The notes under the pieces are model-generated. The model saw only the letters and a program-made list of their open reading frames with translations, did not search any database and was not told the DNA's origin. This document shows positions 1 to 8,307 of a stretch of DNA of 19,114 bases, piece after piece. The DNA lies in contig CALDIB010000059.1 of the NCBI GenBank assembly GCA_937902125.1, positions 1 to 19,114 on the forward strand, read 5' to 3'. Both the position numbers and the translations under genes were made by a program. Each line of letters opens with the position of its first letter. Positions within the stretch are counted from its first letter, which is position 1. The DNA is from an uncultured Treponema sp. GTDB taxonomy: Bacteria > Spirochaetota > Spirochaetia > Treponematales > Treponemataceae.

Positions 1-2
1 CT

Positions 3-1361
3 CTTATGCTTAAAATGGGAATTCCAATGATTCTTTCCATGGCTTTGCAGGCGGTCTACAATATCGTGGATTCGGCTTTTGTGTCAAACATGGCTGAGGG
101 CGGTGAGATGGCCCTGAACGCTCTTACTCTCGCTTTTCCGGTGCAGATTCTCATGGTGGCGGTGGGAATCGGCACTGGTGTGGGAGTCAATGTCTTTGTT
201 TCCCGCACGCTTGGACAGGGAAAGAGGGTAAAAGCGGGGAAAATCGCCGGAAACGGAATCTTTTTGTGCGCCTTGATTTATCTTCTTTTTCTTGTTTTCG
301 CTCTTTTTGGCGTGAATTTTTACATCAATTCCCAGACGGCAAACGAAGAGATTGCCCTTATGGCGACAGATTATCTTAGTATTTGTTGCGTCTATTCTTT
401 CGGTATCGTCTTTTTCTCGATTTTTGAAAAGCTTTTGCAGTCGACTGGTCTTTCTCTCTTTTCGACAATCGCACAGGTTGGCGGGGCTGTGGCGAACATG
501 ATTTTGGATCCTATATTGATTTACGGTTTGCTGGGCTGTCCGGCTTTGGGTGTGAAAGGGGCGGCTTGGGCGACGGTAATCGGGCAGGTGCTTTCTTTCT
601 TGCTTGGGGCATTTTTCCATTTTAAGAAAAATCGTGCCATTCCCTTTGATTTCAGGTTTTTAAAGCCTGACTTTAAGATTATCGCCGTGATTTATTCTAT
701 CGGACTTCCGGCTATTATCGCCCAGGCTCTCATGTCTATTATGACTTACGGACTGAATATTATTTTCGTGCAGCTTGGCGAGGATGTTGTGACGGCTTAC
801 GGCCTTTACTATAAAATCCAGCAGTTCATTTTGTTCGCGGCTTTTGGGCTCAGGGACGCGATTATGCCTATCGTTGCCTTTAATTTTGGCATGAAGAATC
901 AGGAGCGGGTGAGCGCGGGCATCAAATACGGCATTTTGTATACGCTGGCCATTATGCTTCTGGGACTTGCCTTGCTTGAGGCCTTTGCCCGGCCATTTTC
1001 GGCTGTCTTCGGTCTTGCGGGCCACACCCAGAGCCTTTGCGTGAGTGCCATGCGCCTTATTTCCCTGTCTTTTGTCTTTGCGGGAGCGAATATTGCCTTG
1101 CAGGGCGTTTTTCAGGCTCTGGGTAACGGTTTCGCCTCATTGGTGATTTCCCTTTTGCGCCAGCTTTTTCTAGTCCTTCCTCCGGCGTATTTTTTGATGA
1201 CTCTGGCCTTGTCTTTGGAAAATTCAGAATGGCTCGTCTGGATGACTTTCCTTTTTGCGGAGGCTCTTTCATTCGTGGTGGCGGTTATTTTATTCCGGCG
1301 ACAGGGCTTTCATGTAAGGAAAGTCTTTGGAATCCATATTCTCTCTTTTAAGCATTTCTGA
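3..1361 (+). CDS. MATE-family multidrug/toxin exporter (5' end cut by window)
   Basis: Polytopic inner-membrane antiporter of the MATE family, which exports organic cations or drugs in exchange for Na+ or H+. The protein opens with LKMGIPMILSMALQAVYNIV, the classical first membrane segment of bacterial MATE proteins, and continues through about twelve hydrophobic segments to a short basic tail (about 452 residues). The first ATG is at 6, but the codon before it is still open and encodes Leu, and MATE proteins normally have some 10-20 residues ahead of this motif. The real start is therefore probably upstream of the window. The next gene, queD-like, begins 12 bases after the stop, so co-transcription is possible, although the two functions are unrelated. 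The substrate cannot be read from the sequence. Confidence 0.9.
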   Translation, partial: LMLKMGIPMILSMALQAVYNIVDSAFVSNMAEGGEMALNALTLAFPVQILMVAVGIGTGVGVNVFVSRTLGQGKRVKAGKIAGNGIFLCALIYLLFLVFALFGVNFYINSQTANEEIALMATDYLSICCVYSFGIVFFSIFEKLLQSTGLSLFSTIAQVGGAVANMILDPILIYGLLGCPALGVKGAAWATVIGQVLSFLLGAFFHFKKNRAIPFDFRFLKPDFKIIAVIYSIGLPAIIAQALMSIMTYGLNIIFVQLGEDVVTAYGLYYKIQQFILFAAFGLRDAIMPIVAFNFGMKNQERVSAGIKYGILYTLAIMLLGLALLEAFARPFSAVFGLAGHTQSLCVSAMRLISLSFVFAGANIALQGVFQALGNGFASLVISLLRQLFLVLPPAYFLMTLALSLENSEWLVWMTFLFAEALSFVVAVILFRRQGFHVRKVFGIHILSFKHF

Positions 1362-1373
1362 TATAATTTCCTC

Positions 1374-1763
1374 ATGTTTCAGGTTCGTGTGAAGGCTGAT
1401 TTTGCGGCGGCGCATTTTTTGCGTGATTATCATGGTAAGTGCGAGAATTTGCACGGTCACAATTACAAGGTCTACGCTCATGTGCAAGGCTCTTCCCTTG
1501 ACGAAGGGGGGATGCTGCTTGATTTTACTGAGCTGAAAAAGGCTTTGAAGGCTGTATGCGAAAAGCTTGATCACAGGAATTTGAATGACATCGATTTTTT
1601 TGACCAGAATCCCAGCGCAGAGCGAATCGCTGTTTACATTTATAATGGGATTGTGGAGCAGATTCCTGATTTGAAAAAGTCGGATGATGCCAAGAAAACG
1701 CACTTGTGGGCGGTCGATGTTTTTGAGACAGACAACAACAGGGCAAGATATTTGCCGGAGTAA
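1374..1763 (+). CDS. queD: 6-pyruvoyl-tetrahydropterin synthase / QueD family enzyme
   Basis: Zinc-dependent enzyme of the 6-PTPS/QueD family. In most bacteria it converts 7,8-dihydroneopterin triphosphate to 6-carboxytetrahydropterin, the second step towards queuosine. At 129 residues it has the normal family length. The three zinc-ligand histidines are visible as H14 (FAAAH) and H27/H29 in the CENLHGH motif, whose C23 is the catalytic cysteine; LDHRNLND and the late acidic VDVFETD segment also fit. No other queuosine genes (queC, queE, queF) lie in the window, so a folate or biopterin-like role cannot be excluded. No good Shine-Dalgarno sequence precedes the ATG. A TATAAT at 1362-1367 lies only 6 bases upstream of it, so the transcript may have a very short leader or the gene may be read from the MATE message. 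Confidence 0.88.
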   Translation: MFQVRVKADFAAAHFLRDYHGKCENLHGHNYKVYAHVQGSSLDEGGMLLDFTELKKALKAVCEKLDHRNLNDIDFFDQNPSAERIAVYIYNGIVEQIPDLKKSDDAKKTHLWAVDVFETDNNRARYLPE

Positions 1764-1877
1764 AAGGGCTAGGGATTGGAGTGGCGGCGTCAGCCGTTCT
1801 GAAACGACCGTAAGGGAGTGGAAGAATGAAGCGGTGAGCGGAACCACGCAAAGCCCGGCGGCGATAGCCGCAGCCCC
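1764..1877. repeat. G+C-rich intergenic segment with two small hairpins, possible dispersed repeat
   Basis: This 114-base gap between queD and cimA is richer in G+C than its surroundings and holds two similar mini-hairpins: CGGC-GTCA-GCCG at 1785-1796 and GCGGC-GATA-GCCGC at 1858-1871. The second ends just before the cimA ribosome binding site. A short open frame crosses it but has no initiation signals. The texture suggests a repeated intergenic element, but only one copy is present here, so that is inference. Confidence 0.35.
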
Positions 1878-1889
1878 ATGGAGATATTT

Positions 1890-3485
1890 ATGAAACAGAT
1901 TTCTATTCTTGATTCTACTTTGCGGGACGGCTCTCAGGGCGAGGGCATTTCTTATTCAGTGCAGGACAAAATCAATATCGTTAAGGCTTTGGATGAGCTG
2001 GGCGTGGCTTATATTGAGGCGGGAAATCCCGGCTCGAACCCCAAGGACATGGAATTCTTTGCCGAGGCGAAAAAACTCAAGCTTAATCATTCTAAAATCG
2101 TGGCTTTTGGCTCAACGCGGCGAAAGGGGATTAAGTGCAGCGAGGATGCCAATCTCCAGAGTCTTCTGGCGGCTGAAACAGAGGTCGTTTGTATTTTCGG
2201 GAAGACCTGGGATTTTCAGGCGACGGAGATTTTGCACGCCACTCTCGAAGAAAATCTTGAGATGATTCGTGACACGGTGGAATTTCTTGTCGCAAACAAA
2301 AAAGAAGTTATTTTCGATGCGGAGCATTTTTTTACCGGCTACACTGAAAATGCGGATTACGCCATGAAGGCTCTTGAGGCCGCGGTTGAGGGCGGGGCGA
2401 AGGTTCTCTGCCTCTGCGAGACTAAGGGCGGCATGATGCCCATGCAGTGCTACGAGATTACAAAGCATGTAGTTGAGAAATTCGGAAAAATTGCCGCGAT
2501 TGGTATACATACTCACAATGATTCTGGCTGTGCGGTGGCAAACTCCCTTCTGGCTGTTGAAGCCGGGGCAAGCCATGTGCAGGGCGTTCTTTTGGGATTC
2601 GGAGAGCGGACAGGAAACGCGAATCTTTCTACGATTATCGCGGATTTGCAGCTTAAAAGCGATTGCGTCTGTATTCCGCCGGAGAATGTGCAGAACCTCA
2701 CCCCGATTTGCAAGCGGGTCGCTGAGATTACCAATATTGCCCTTGACTCTGGGATGCCTTATGTGGGAGCCAGCGCATTTGCCCACAAGGCGGGAATGCA
2801 CATTGATGCGGTGATTAAGAATCCTTTTGCCTACGAGCATGTCACTCCTGAGAGCGTTGGAAACAGCCGGGTCTTCCTTATGAGTGAGGTTGCCGGAAAG
2901 AGCATGATTGTTGAGAAAGTGCAGAAATTCGACAGGTCTCTCACGAAATCTAGCCCTGTGGTGGCGGAAATCGTCAAGCGGGTAAAAGACTTGGAGCATG
3001 ACGGCTATCAGTTTGAGGGCGCGGACGCAAGTTTTGAAATCCTCGTGCGAAAGGCTATCGGAAAGTACCAGCCATTTTTCAATCTTCATTATTACAAGAC
3101 CAGCGGCGAATTTCCCCGCTTCGCCGATGACCAGAGTGCCTTTGCCCAGTTCAAAATCGATGTGGACGGTAAGGTCGTTGTGACGGCAGGTGACGGTGAC
3201 GGTCCCGTAAACGCTCTGGACGTTGCCATGCGAAAGGCTTTGGAGCAGTTCTATCCCAATGTGGCGCAGATTCATCTTACTGACTATAAAGTCCGCGTCC
3301 TTGACGGAAAGGGTGCTACGGCTTCGCGGGTCCGAGTTTTGATTGAGTCCAGCGACGGAGAGGAGCATTGGGCGACCATGGGTGTTTCCAGCGACGTAAT
3401 CGAGGCTTCCTATATCGCCCTGGTGGATTCTTTTGAGTACAAGCTGATTAAGGATTTGGAGCGAAAATTCGGAAAACTCATGTAA
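1890..3485 (+). CDS. cimA: (R)-citramalate synthase
   Basis: Condenses pyruvate and acetyl-CoA to (R)-citramalate, the committed step of the threonine-independent route to 2-oxobutyrate and isoleucine. The start DSTLRDGSQGEGISYSVQDK is the HMGL-like TIM-barrel signature of the citramalate/isopropylmalate synthase family, with the metal-binding HTHNDSG at about residues 207-213 and the GFGERTGNANLS segment after it. The C-terminal third (about 380-531) is the LeuA-type allosteric/dimerisation domain. The full length of 531 residues matches CimA and is longer than HMG-CoA lyase; homocitrate and 2-isopropylmalate synthases are the alternatives, but the DGSQGEGISYS form favours CimA. I chose the ATG at 1890 over the in-frame ATG at 1878 because GGAG at 1880-1883 sits 6 bases before it. 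No ilv or leu genes adjoin it. Confidence 0.92.
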   Translation: MKQISILDSTLRDGSQGEGISYSVQDKINIVKALDELGVAYIEAGNPGSNPKDMEFFAEAKKLKLNHSKIVAFGSTRRKGIKCSEDANLQSLLAAETEVVCIFGKTWDFQATEILHATLEENLEMIRDTVEFLVANKKEVIFDAEHFFTGYTENADYAMKALEAAVEGGAKVLCLCETKGGMMPMQCYEITKHVVEKFGKIAAIGIHTHNDSGCAVANSLLAVEAGASHVQGVLLGFGERTGNANLSTIIADLQLKSDCVCIPPENVQNLTPICKRVAEITNIALDSGMPYVGASAFAHKAGMHIDAVIKNPFAYEHVTPESVGNSRVFLMSEVAGKSMIVEKVQKFDRSLTKSSPVVAEIVKRVKDLEHDGYQFEGADASFEILVRKAIGKYQPFFNLHYYKTSGEFPRFADDQSAFAQFKIDVDGKVVVTAGDGDGPVNALDVAMRKALEQFYPNVAQIHLTDYKVRVLDGKGATASRVRVLIESSDGEEHWATMGVSSDVIEASYIALVDSFEYKLIKDLERKFGKLM

Positions 3486-3531
3486 ATCAAACCCTGTGGG
3501 GGATTTATTTTATTACCACTAAAAAGCATTC

Positions 3532-3903
3532 ATGGCAAAACTGAGGCATTTTTCTGCTTTTTTTATATTTCTCGTTTTCATAGGCTCTGCCCTTGCGGAT
3601 ATAAAAACATCCGATGACGATTTTTCCTGCAATTCCGACAGCATAACGCAATTTGAGCTTGATCAGGCCCTTGACGATGCCTCAGAGCAGCCCTTCCACA
3701 TTCACTGTTCTTCATGCCGGGGACAAAAAAAATCATTCAAAGACGGTAAGCGTCAGCAATCGGCACATTTTCCTTTCCTGCTGTACGGTAGTCTTTCAAT
3801 AAAGCAGAAAAATAAGGCAAAAATCTTAAAACAGGCAAAATATACACTTCCCCTTTTTTCAAAATACCTTGCACAGATAAAAACAAAATCCACCCTTTTC
3901 TAA
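3532..3903 (+). CDS. Small secreted protein of unknown function
   Basis: Predicted 123-residue protein that I do not recognise. It starts with a classical Sec signal peptide: basic MAKLRH, a hydrophobic stretch FSAFFIFLVFIG, then SALA-D as a likely signal peptidase I site near residue 22. The mature part is acidic first (DDDFSCNSD, DQALDDASEQ) and strongly basic later (KKSFKDGKRQQ, KQKNKAKILKQ), with three cysteines of which two form CSSC. No clear Shine-Dalgarno sequence precedes the ATG, and the gene stands alone between cimA and the antiporter pair. The signal peptide argues that it is real, but the weak initiation signal keeps confidence moderate. Confidence 0.5.
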   Translation: MAKLRHFSAFFIFLVFIGSALADIKTSDDDFSCNSDSITQFELDQALDDASEQPFHIHCSSCRGQKKSFKDGKRQQSAHFPFLLYGSLSIKQKNKAKILKQAKYTLPLFSKYLAQIKTKSTLF

Positions 3904-3985
3904 AATCTTTTTCTTCTCCAAAAAATTTTTTCTCAAAATCTATACATTGCCATTGAGAGCAGTGTAAATCTCACAGGAGTTGAAA

Positions 3986-4963
3986 ATGATTTTTCTAAGC
4001 ACAGTAATTCTGATTGCTGGATTTGTCGCACTTGTGAAAGGTGCGGACATCTTCGTTGACGGAAGCGCAAGTCTGGCCCACCGCTTCCGTGTTCCATCCC
4101 TTGTCATCGGGCTTACGATTGTCGCTCTCGGAACGAGCCTGCCGGAGTTTGCCGTAAGCACTTCCGCCGCTTTAGCTGGCTCGAACGAAATAGCTTTGAG
4201 CAATGTGGTGGGTTCCAACATCTTCAACCTGCTCGTGGTGCTCGGTCTTTGCGCCGTCATCAGCCCGGTTCCCGTTGAGAGAGCCGTCCTGCGCCGTGAT
4301 TTTCCCCTCAACATCGTGACTACGTTTCTTGTTCTGCTGGTTGTCGCATTTTCCAAGCTGGCCGACAGCTCTCTTTTTTCGCTCGGCATGGAAGAAAACG
4401 CGGGCATGGTCAGCCGTCTGCTCGCCATCAGCCTGCTTGTGCTTTTTGTTGCCTATATTGTCTACCTCATCTGTGACGCAAAAAAGCATCCTGTCAGCGA
4501 GGAAGAATCCTCTCTTCCTCCGCTTTTTAAAAGTCTCCTGTTCATTGTCATCGGACTTTTGCTCATCATCGCTGGCGGAAAGGCGGTCGTCTATGCGGCA
4601 AGGGAAATTGCCCGGGCGGCCGGCATGAGCGAGACTCTTATAGGACTTACGATTGTCGCAATCGGCACATCGCTCCCCGAACTCGTCACCTCGGTTGTCG
4701 CCGCCCGCAAAGGCGAGACTTCCCTTGCCGTGGGAAATGTTGTCGGCTCCAACATTTTTAATCTGCTTTTCATCCTCGGCGTCTCTGCGGCAATCCATCC
4801 TGTGAGCGTGAACGCGGCTTCTGTCTACGACCTTGCGATTCTCGTTTTTGTCACTGTACTTTCTGCATTCTTCGCATTTTCTGGAAAACGCATCATTCGA
4901 GCGGAGGGACTTTGTATGCTTCTGATGTATGCGGCAAGCACAGCATTTGCCGTTTTGCGGTAA
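3986..4963 (+). CDS. Ca2+/cation antiporter (CaCA family, YrbG-like)
   Basis: Inner-membrane exchanger of the CaCA superfamily, expected to move Ca2+ (or K+) against Na+ or H+. The two inverted alpha-repeats are clear: the first holds GLTIVALGTSLPEFAVSTSA and SNVVGSNIFNLL, the second GLTIVAIGTSLPELVTS and GNVVGSNIFNLL. The paired GTSLPE motifs carry the acidic residues of the ion site. About ten membrane segments flank a short charged loop (DAKKHPVSEEES). At 325 residues it is a normal length for the bacterial YrbG group. AGGAG at 3975-3979 lies 6 bases before the ATG at 3986, which rules out the TTG at 3980. The next gene, a Na/Pi-cotransporter relative, starts 10 bases after the stop, so the two very probably form one operon linking calcium and phosphate handling. 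Confidence 0.9.
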   Translation: MIFLSTVILIAGFVALVKGADIFVDGSASLAHRFRVPSLVIGLTIVALGTSLPEFAVSTSAALAGSNEIALSNVVGSNIFNLLVVLGLCAVISPVPVERAVLRRDFPLNIVTTFLVLLVVAFSKLADSSLFSLGMEENAGMVSRLLAISLLVLFVAYIVYLICDAKKHPVSEEESSLPPLFKSLLFIVIGLLLIIAGGKAVVYAAREIARAAGMSETLIGLTIVAIGTSLPELVTSVVAARKGETSLAVGNVVGSNIFNLLFILGVSAAIHPVSVNAASVYDLAILVFVTVLSAFFAFSGKRIIRAEGLCMLLMYAASTAFAVLR

Positions 4964-4973
4964 GGGGGAAGCA

Positions 4974-6626
4974 ATGAATTTCCTTTTCATGGTCTTTCAT
5001 TTTGCGGGAAGCCTGTGTTTTTTGCTCTTTGGCATGAAATTTTTGAGCGACGGAATTCAAAAGTCAGCGGGGGAACGCCTGCAGAAGGCCCTTGCCTTTA
5101 TGACCAGAAATCGCTTTTTGGGATTGCTTACGGGCTGTGCCCTCACTATGCTCATTCAGTCATCGGGGGCGACTACGGTAATGGTCGTCTCCTTCGTGAA
5201 TGCGGGGCTTCTCACGCTGGAACAGTCGGTTGCTGTCATTTTCGGTGCGAACATCGGAACGACTATAACGGCCTGGATTGTCGCTCTTTTCGGATTTGAC
5301 TTCAAGATTTCCGCACTCGCCGTGCCGATTTTTGCTGTCGGATATCTTTGTACCGTGTTCAAGTCTTTCAAAAAGGAGGGTATCGGACAGGCGGTGATGG
5401 GATTTTCGCTCATGTTCATCGCCTTGGGCTGGCTTTCTGAGGCGGTGTCTCTCAACGCGGAGAACATGGGCTTTCTTTCCGCTGTTCAGAATTTGGGAGT
5501 CTGGAGTGCACCGATTGCCGTTTTTATCGGCATTGCCGTCACAGCCCTCATCCACTCGTCATCGGCAATGACCGCAATCGTCATCACTATGGCCTACAAC
5601 GGACTGCTTTCATGGGAATTCTCAGCCGCCCTTGTCATCGGAAGCAACATCGGCTCTACGGTGGATTCTGTCATGGCGGCCTTCAGCGCAAAAACAAACG
5701 CCCGCCGTGCTTCCCTCGTGCATGTATTGTTTAACACTGCCACCGCCATTCTGGCCCTTATCTTTTTGCCACTACTCACCCGTCTTGTCGATTTCATCAC
5801 TCCTGGCAGGGCTGATGTCGCCGTCACTTATCACATTGCCATGCTCCACACCCTCTTCAATGTGGCGGGAACAATCCTCTTCCTGCCTTTTACTGCTCAG
5901 GTGGCCCGGTTGGCCAAAAAACTCATCAGGGGCAAGGCAGAGGAAATCCCTGCGAGCTATCGCTTTCCCTTTTCAGACCATGCCGCTCACGAGTCCGCTA
6001 CCATACCGCTGGTTGCAGCGCGCACCGAGATTCAGCACATGGCTGATGCTACCGTGGAAATGTTCGACCGGGTGCAGACTGGATTTTCTGACAGCAAGCT
6101 TTTTCTCGCACATCAGTATCTGCCCCTTGAACAGGAAGAATTTTATCTTGACCAGATGCAGGAGCAACTGACAGCTTATCTTTTGAAATGCCAGCAGCTG
6201 AACCTGAACGAGCGGCAGCGTCAGCAGGTGAATGTAATGCTTGCCGTGGTTACGGAACTGGAAGCCCTTTCCGATGACTGTCTGACCATCGGCGTATACT
6301 TGAAACGGATGGAAGAGAAAAAACTGAACATTGCGTCCGAGGACAAAAAAAGACTTCTGCCTTACATTGAGCTTGCAAGGCAGCTTCTCTACTTCGTCCA
6401 CCGCCATATCGGGAGCGAACTGAACAAGGAGCAGCTTGCCTTTGCCAACAGCCTGGAGGAACAGATTGACGAGGAGCGAACTGTCCTTAAAAAAGTCGCC
6501 CGTGAACGGCTGGAGCAGGGAAGCGACGTAAAGGCGGAACTCCTCTATATAGACATCGTGCGTAAGGTTGAAAAAATGGGCGACAGCTGCTTTGCTATTG
6601 CCCGTCAGCTCGGTGGGCGGGGCTGA
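4974..6626 (+). CDS. Na/Pi-cotransporter II-like protein with PhoU-like C-terminus
   Basis: Membrane protein of the Na+/phosphate cotransporter II (NptA/YjbB) family, moving phosphate with sodium, often outward in bacteria. Residues about 1-330 carry the duplicated core: MLIQSSGATTVMVVSF with GANIGTTITAW in the first half and LIHSSSAMTAIVITMA with GSNIGSTVDSVMAAF in the second, the QSS/HSS motifs being the family hallmark. Residues about 350-550 are soluble, helical and charged, like PhoU, the usual regulatory half of this group. The 550-residue length is typical. The ATG at 4974 is preceded by an AAGGGGG ribosome binding site overlapping the end of the antiporter gene; an ATG in the same frame 15 codons earlier lies inside that gene and is unlikely. 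Co-transcription with the CaCA antiporter is very likely. Confidence 0.9.
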   Translation: MNFLFMVFHFAGSLCFLLFGMKFLSDGIQKSAGERLQKALAFMTRNRFLGLLTGCALTMLIQSSGATTVMVVSFVNAGLLTLEQSVAVIFGANIGTTITAWIVALFGFDFKISALAVPIFAVGYLCTVFKSFKKEGIGQAVMGFSLMFIALGWLSEAVSLNAENMGFLSAVQNLGVWSAPIAVFIGIAVTALIHSSSAMTAIVITMAYNGLLSWEFSAALVIGSNIGSTVDSVMAAFSAKTNARRASLVHVLFNTATAILALIFLPLLTRLVDFITPGRADVAVTYHIAMLHTLFNVAGTILFLPFTAQVARLAKKLIRGKAEEIPASYRFPFSDHAAHESATIPLVAARTEIQHMADATVEMFDRVQTGFSDSKLFLAHQYLPLEQEEFYLDQMQEQLTAYLLKCQQLNLNERQRQQVNVMLAVVTELEALSDDCLTIGVYLKRMEEKKLNIASEDKKRLLPYIELARQLLYFVHRHIGSELNKEQLAFANSLEEQIDEERTVLKKVARERLEQGSDVKAELLYIDIVRKVEKMGDSCFAIARQLGGRG

Positions 6627-6791
6627 GAGGCTTGTCGTACACTTTAATTTCCCCGGCGACGTGACTGGCTTTGCGGCTTTTGCGGTCGCTGTGGGATTTT
6701 TCCTTTGTTTTTCTCATCTTGCCTATGATTTTTACTTGCCGATTTGCAACTTTTTTCAGTATCTTTTGTTTAAACATACAGAGGCTTTATT

Positions 6792-7493
6792 TTGAATATA
6801 GATGAACTTGCCGCTGAATCAGTGAGCGATATTGAATTGCCGAAAGCCATCAATCAGGAATTGCTGAGCAATCCCGACAACTTTTATAAAATGGCGTTCG
6901 AATTCCAGCAGATTATGATGGTTTACGAGAGCGCAATCAAGCAGATTGAGACAAAGCTTGACATTCTGAATAAAGAGAACAAGGTTTCGGGCAGGCGGAA
7001 CCCCATTGAGACCGTTAAATCCAGAATCAAGTCTCCCCAGAGCATCGCAAGCAAGCTTGAAAAAAAGAAGCTGCCGGTGACTTTTGATTCCATGGTCGAA
7101 AACCTGCATGATATTGCCGGTGTTCGCGTTATTTGTCCTTATATTTCTGACATTTACTCTGTCCGCGACATGCTTTTGAAGCAGCCTGACATTACCCTTC
7201 TTGAAGAAAAAGATTACATCAAGCAGCCGAAAGAATCTGGTTACAGAAGCCTTCATTTGGTGGTTCAGATTCCTGTTTATCTTTCTGAGAGTACCCACAA
7301 TGTAAAGGTTGAGATTCAGCTGCGGACTATTGCCATGGATTTCTGGGCCTGTCTTGAGCATGAGCTTCACTACAAGACCACGACCAATGTTCCTGAGAGC
7401 GTGCGCCGCGAGCTTTTCCGCGTGGCAGAGACAATCGCCACGACAGACCGGGAAATGGAAGAAATCGCCATAGAGCTTCAGAATCTGGATTAA
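6792..7493 (+). CDS. Small alarmone synthetase, RelQ/YjbM-like (p)ppGpp synthetase
   Basis: Single-domain GTP pyrophosphokinase that makes (p)ppGpp from ATP and GDP/GTP, acting in the cytoplasm in stress control. The 233-residue protein has only the RelA/SpoT synthetase domain, without HD hydrolase, TGS or ACT domains. Visible motifs in order: SGRRNPIETVKSRIKSPQSI (ATP site), HDIAGVRVICPY, ESGYRSLHLVV, and VEIQLRTIAMDFW followed by CLEHELHYK with the catalytic E-x-Q. A helical tail rich in Glu and Arg ends it, as in RelQ proteins. The start is a TTG at 6792, supported by AGAGG at 6780-6784 seven bases before it. The 165-base gap upstream separates it from the transporter pair; TTGCCG-18-TATCTT within it is only a weak promoter candidate. 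Its stop overlaps the converging phosphoesterase remnant. Confidence 0.9.
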   Translation: MNIDELAAESVSDIELPKAINQELLSNPDNFYKMAFEFQQIMMVYESAIKQIETKLDILNKENKVSGRRNPIETVKSRIKSPQSIASKLEKKKLPVTFDSMVENLHDIAGVRVICPYISDIYSVRDMLLKQPDITLLEEKDYIKQPKESGYRSLHLVVQIPVYLSESTHNVKVEIQLRTIAMDFWACLEHELHYKTTTNVPESVRRELFRVAETIATTDREMEEIAIELQNLD

Positions 7494-7939
7494 AAAACAC
7501 TTTCCCGAATCAGCTTTCCTTCTATCGTGTACAGACTCATTTTAACGGACTCGTTTTTAACTTCCAGGATTCCGCAGGTGTTTCCGTCGCTGCATTTTGG
7601 AAGGGAAATGGAGCCGGGGTTGAAGTAGAAAAGGCCGGCTTCTTCTTCCATGACCGTGACATGGGTGTGACCTGAAATGACGATTGTGCCTTTTGTAAGC
7701 CAGTCTTTGAGTTCTTCGCGGCTGTAAAGGTGTCCGTGGTGGATGAAGAGGCGGCGGATTCCTTCGGTGGTGGGAAGGGCAAGTGTAGTGTAAGAGGCAA
7801 GGCAGTGGAAGGCCAGCATTCGTTTGTTAGCATCGTAATCAGAGCCGCTTATATTTTTAAGTTGGGTAATTATCGTTGCAATTTCAGATTCAGTAATTCC
7901 ATCAACAGCATAACGATGAAGAAGAAAAGCGCCTAGCAA
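7490..7939 (-). pseudogene. YfcE/MJ0936-type metallophosphoesterase lacking its N-terminal half
   Basis: The last 100 residues are plainly a YfcE-family phosphodiesterase: RLFIHHGHLYS, then TIVISGHTHVTV and FYFNPGSISLPK, which carry three metal-ligand histidines. The front is gone. The family starts with a DxHG motif about 40 residues before the point where this frame becomes coding, and the GD and GNCD ligands appear as LGAF and SGSDYD. Reading further upstream on this strand enters the antisense of the neighbouring gene. The only start is a TTG at 7939 without a ribosome binding site. With four metal ligands missing, activity is very unlikely. The remnant converges on the alarmone synthetase gene with overlapping stop codons, and lies head-to-head with another beheaded gene, suggesting a single deletion or rearrangement near 7938-7944. 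Confidence 0.75.
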
Positions 7940-7940
7940 T

Positions 7941-8300
7941 TCCTTTCTTGGCGGCGAATTTCGGATTGTCGGCGCATTAAAGCTTGAAGATCCTTACCCT
8001 GAAAGCCTTATCCTCCCGGGCTTGAGCGAGGAGCAGTTTTCCCTTATGGTGGCTCTTACAAACCGGCTGCTTGAAATCTGCTGCGCGCCATATCTGCTGT
8101 TTGAAGGAGAAAACGAAAAAGACAGCAGAGACTTGCTTGAAACAAGCGCATCTTTTCCCGAAGGCCACATTCTCCCAGTGATGGATTCCTGCATGACACT
8201 CTACTGGCTCTGCTCGGCCAAGACATTTTCATTTCAGGATTTGCTTGATTTGGACAAATGCATCTTCGACATTTCCATTGGCATAGACAATTTTTTTTGA
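7941..8300 (+). pseudogene. Beheaded gene of unknown function
   Basis: An open frame with sensible protein character runs from the rearrangement point to the TGA at 8298-8300, about 119 residues. It contains FLGGEFRIVGALKLEDPYPE, then LSEEQFSLMVALTNRLLEIC and a C-terminal helical part ending in FDISIGIDNFF. No ATG or GTG is available, and coding character extends upstream of the only TTG (8022), which has no ribosome binding site. The gene has therefore probably lost its 5' end where it now abuts the phosphoesterase remnant. I do not recognise the family. It is followed 7 bases later by the unknown gene at 8308, so the two may once have formed an operon. Confidence 0.5.
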
Positions 8301-8307
8301 GGTAAAA

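Noticed and set aside
1684..1893. 69-residue frame across the queD-cimA gap
   Set aside because: Overlaps the end of queD out of frame and has no initiation signal; the part in the gap is better seen as a hairpin-bearing spacer.
2112..3368. 418-residue minus-strand frame
   Set aside because: Lies entirely within cimA on the opposite strand; its composition is the mirror of the real gene and it has no recognisable motifs.
4172..4990. 272-residue minus-strand frame
   Set aside because: Opposite strand of the Ca2+ antiporter; very charged composition typical of the antisense of membrane proteins.
6568..6795. 75-residue plus-strand frame after the phosphate transporter gene and a 60-residue minus-strand frame at 6595-6777
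   Set aside because: Both lack ribosome binding sites and partly overlap the transporter gene; the gap looks like ordinary spacer and leader of the alarmone synthetase gene.
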